From: Sphingomonadales bacterium
GTDB taxonomy: Bacteria; Pseudomonadota; Alphaproteobacteria; Sphingomonadales; Sphingomonadaceae
Length of the DNA stretch: 6,707 nucleotides
NCBI GenBank assembly: GCA_027489295.1
Contig: JAIYAA010000171.1
Coordinates: 1 to 6,707 of the forward strand
Reading direction: 5' to 3'
Positions 6,374-6,707 of the stretch are shown here, one piece after another. Numbering within the stretch: position 1 is the stretch's first letter; each line of letters opens with the position of its first letter. The translations under genes were made by a program, and so were the position numbers. The notes beneath the pieces were generated by a model. That model did not search any database and was not told the DNA's origin. It worked only from the letters and a program-made list of their open reading frames with translations.

Positions 6374-6707
6374 TCACTCATTCAGTCGAAACGGTAATTT
6401 CCCAATAATCTGAGTGCCCAACGCTTTCATCACGGGTGCGCCAGTTTTCGGAAACGCCGTTCCATCAGCGCAAACCTCGGCGACTAGCGCCCTGCGGACA
6501 TCCGCGGTTGCAGCTATGCGTCGGACCGCCCCGACATCAATCGCGTGACGCAGAACTTCGCCAGATCCGGCAAGCCGGCGGAGGATGTCGTGAGGAGTGA
6601 TTTGACAGGCGCCTAGTGCGACGGAACACAAGCCGCCTGCACCGGCCCGCGGCAGCCCTCGCCGGTGGCGGAGAGCACCTGTCGCGGCTCTCGCGGCCAA
6701 GGGGCGA
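6374..6707 (-). CDS. Unrecognised reading frame, probably partial at the right edge
   Basis: A minus-strand frame stays open from the right edge to a TGA at 6376-6374, giving at least 108 residues. The first initiator inside the window is TTG at 6700-6698, but the frame is also open upstream of it, so the true start may lie beyond the window. I do not recognise the product. The N-terminal third is Arg/Ala/Gly-rich and looks like chance translation of GC-rich DNA. The last ~75 residues (from about QITPHDILRRL to KLPFRLNE) have ordinary protein composition and reasonable codon use. They look helical, with no membrane segment, no clear catalytic motif and no Cys/His cluster. It faces the defence gene tail to tail with only 4 bp between the stops. 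It may be a real gene end, a truncated remnant, or a spurious frame. Confidence 0.35.
   Translation of the reverse strand, partial: RPLAARAATGALRHRRGLPRAGAGGLCSVALGACQITPHDILRRLAGSGEVLRHAIDVGAVRRIAATADVRRALVAEVCADGTAFPKTGAPVMKALGTQIIGKLPFRLNE

Noticed and set aside
1..6707. CRISPR array, tRNA or rRNA gene, phage attachment site
   Set aside because: I saw no regularly spaced repeats, no cloverleaf-like sequence and no rRNA-like stretch on either strand. Nearly all of the window is protein-coding.

Overview
The window looks like an accessory (defence and mobile-element) stretch of a GC-rich proteobacterial genome. Codon use is strongly G/C-ended, and the IS66-type remnant and protein style fit an alphaproteobacterium, possibly a sphingomonad. 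That assignment is inference: no ribosomal or housekeeping gene is present to anchor it.

Layout. Positions 1-123 are the right-hand end of an IS66-family insertion sequence: the last ~31 codons of its large transposase, then a terminus ending in CGCTTAC, the complement of the family's GTAAGCG tip. A 120-bp gap follows. It holds a good Shine-Dalgarno sequence (231-237) that favours the ATG at 244 over the ATG at 214.

Positions 244-6369 are one very long coding frame of about 2,041 codons on the + strand, broken once by an in-frame TAG at 5089-5091. Read through the TAG, the domain order is DUF4011, superfamily 1 helicase with a ~880-residue insertion between Walker A and Walker B, Vsr/MTES_1575-type PD-(D/E)XK nuclease, DUF3320 with two winged-helix-like repeats, a Pro/Ala linker, and a C-terminal AlbA_2 (Schlafen-type) domain. 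The first four parts match the single-gene anti-phage system named Hhe (DUF4011-helicase-Vsr-DUF3320). The AlbA_2 tail is an addition to that core. The TAG sits where the family normally has Trp in a WSTDW-like motif, so it reads as a single TGG-to-TAG change. Everything downstream is still open and conserved in style, which suggests a very recent nonsense mutation, a sequencing error, or a tolerated or suppressed stop.

Positions 6374-6707 hold an unrecognised, possibly partial reading frame on the minus strand. It converges on the helicase gene with a 4-bp gap and runs off the right edge.

Together the window shows a probable one-gene nucleic-acid-targeting defence system beside an IS element. 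As sequenced, it would make a 1,615-residue protein with an intact helicase but a clipped nuclease, and without DUF3320 or AlbA_2.
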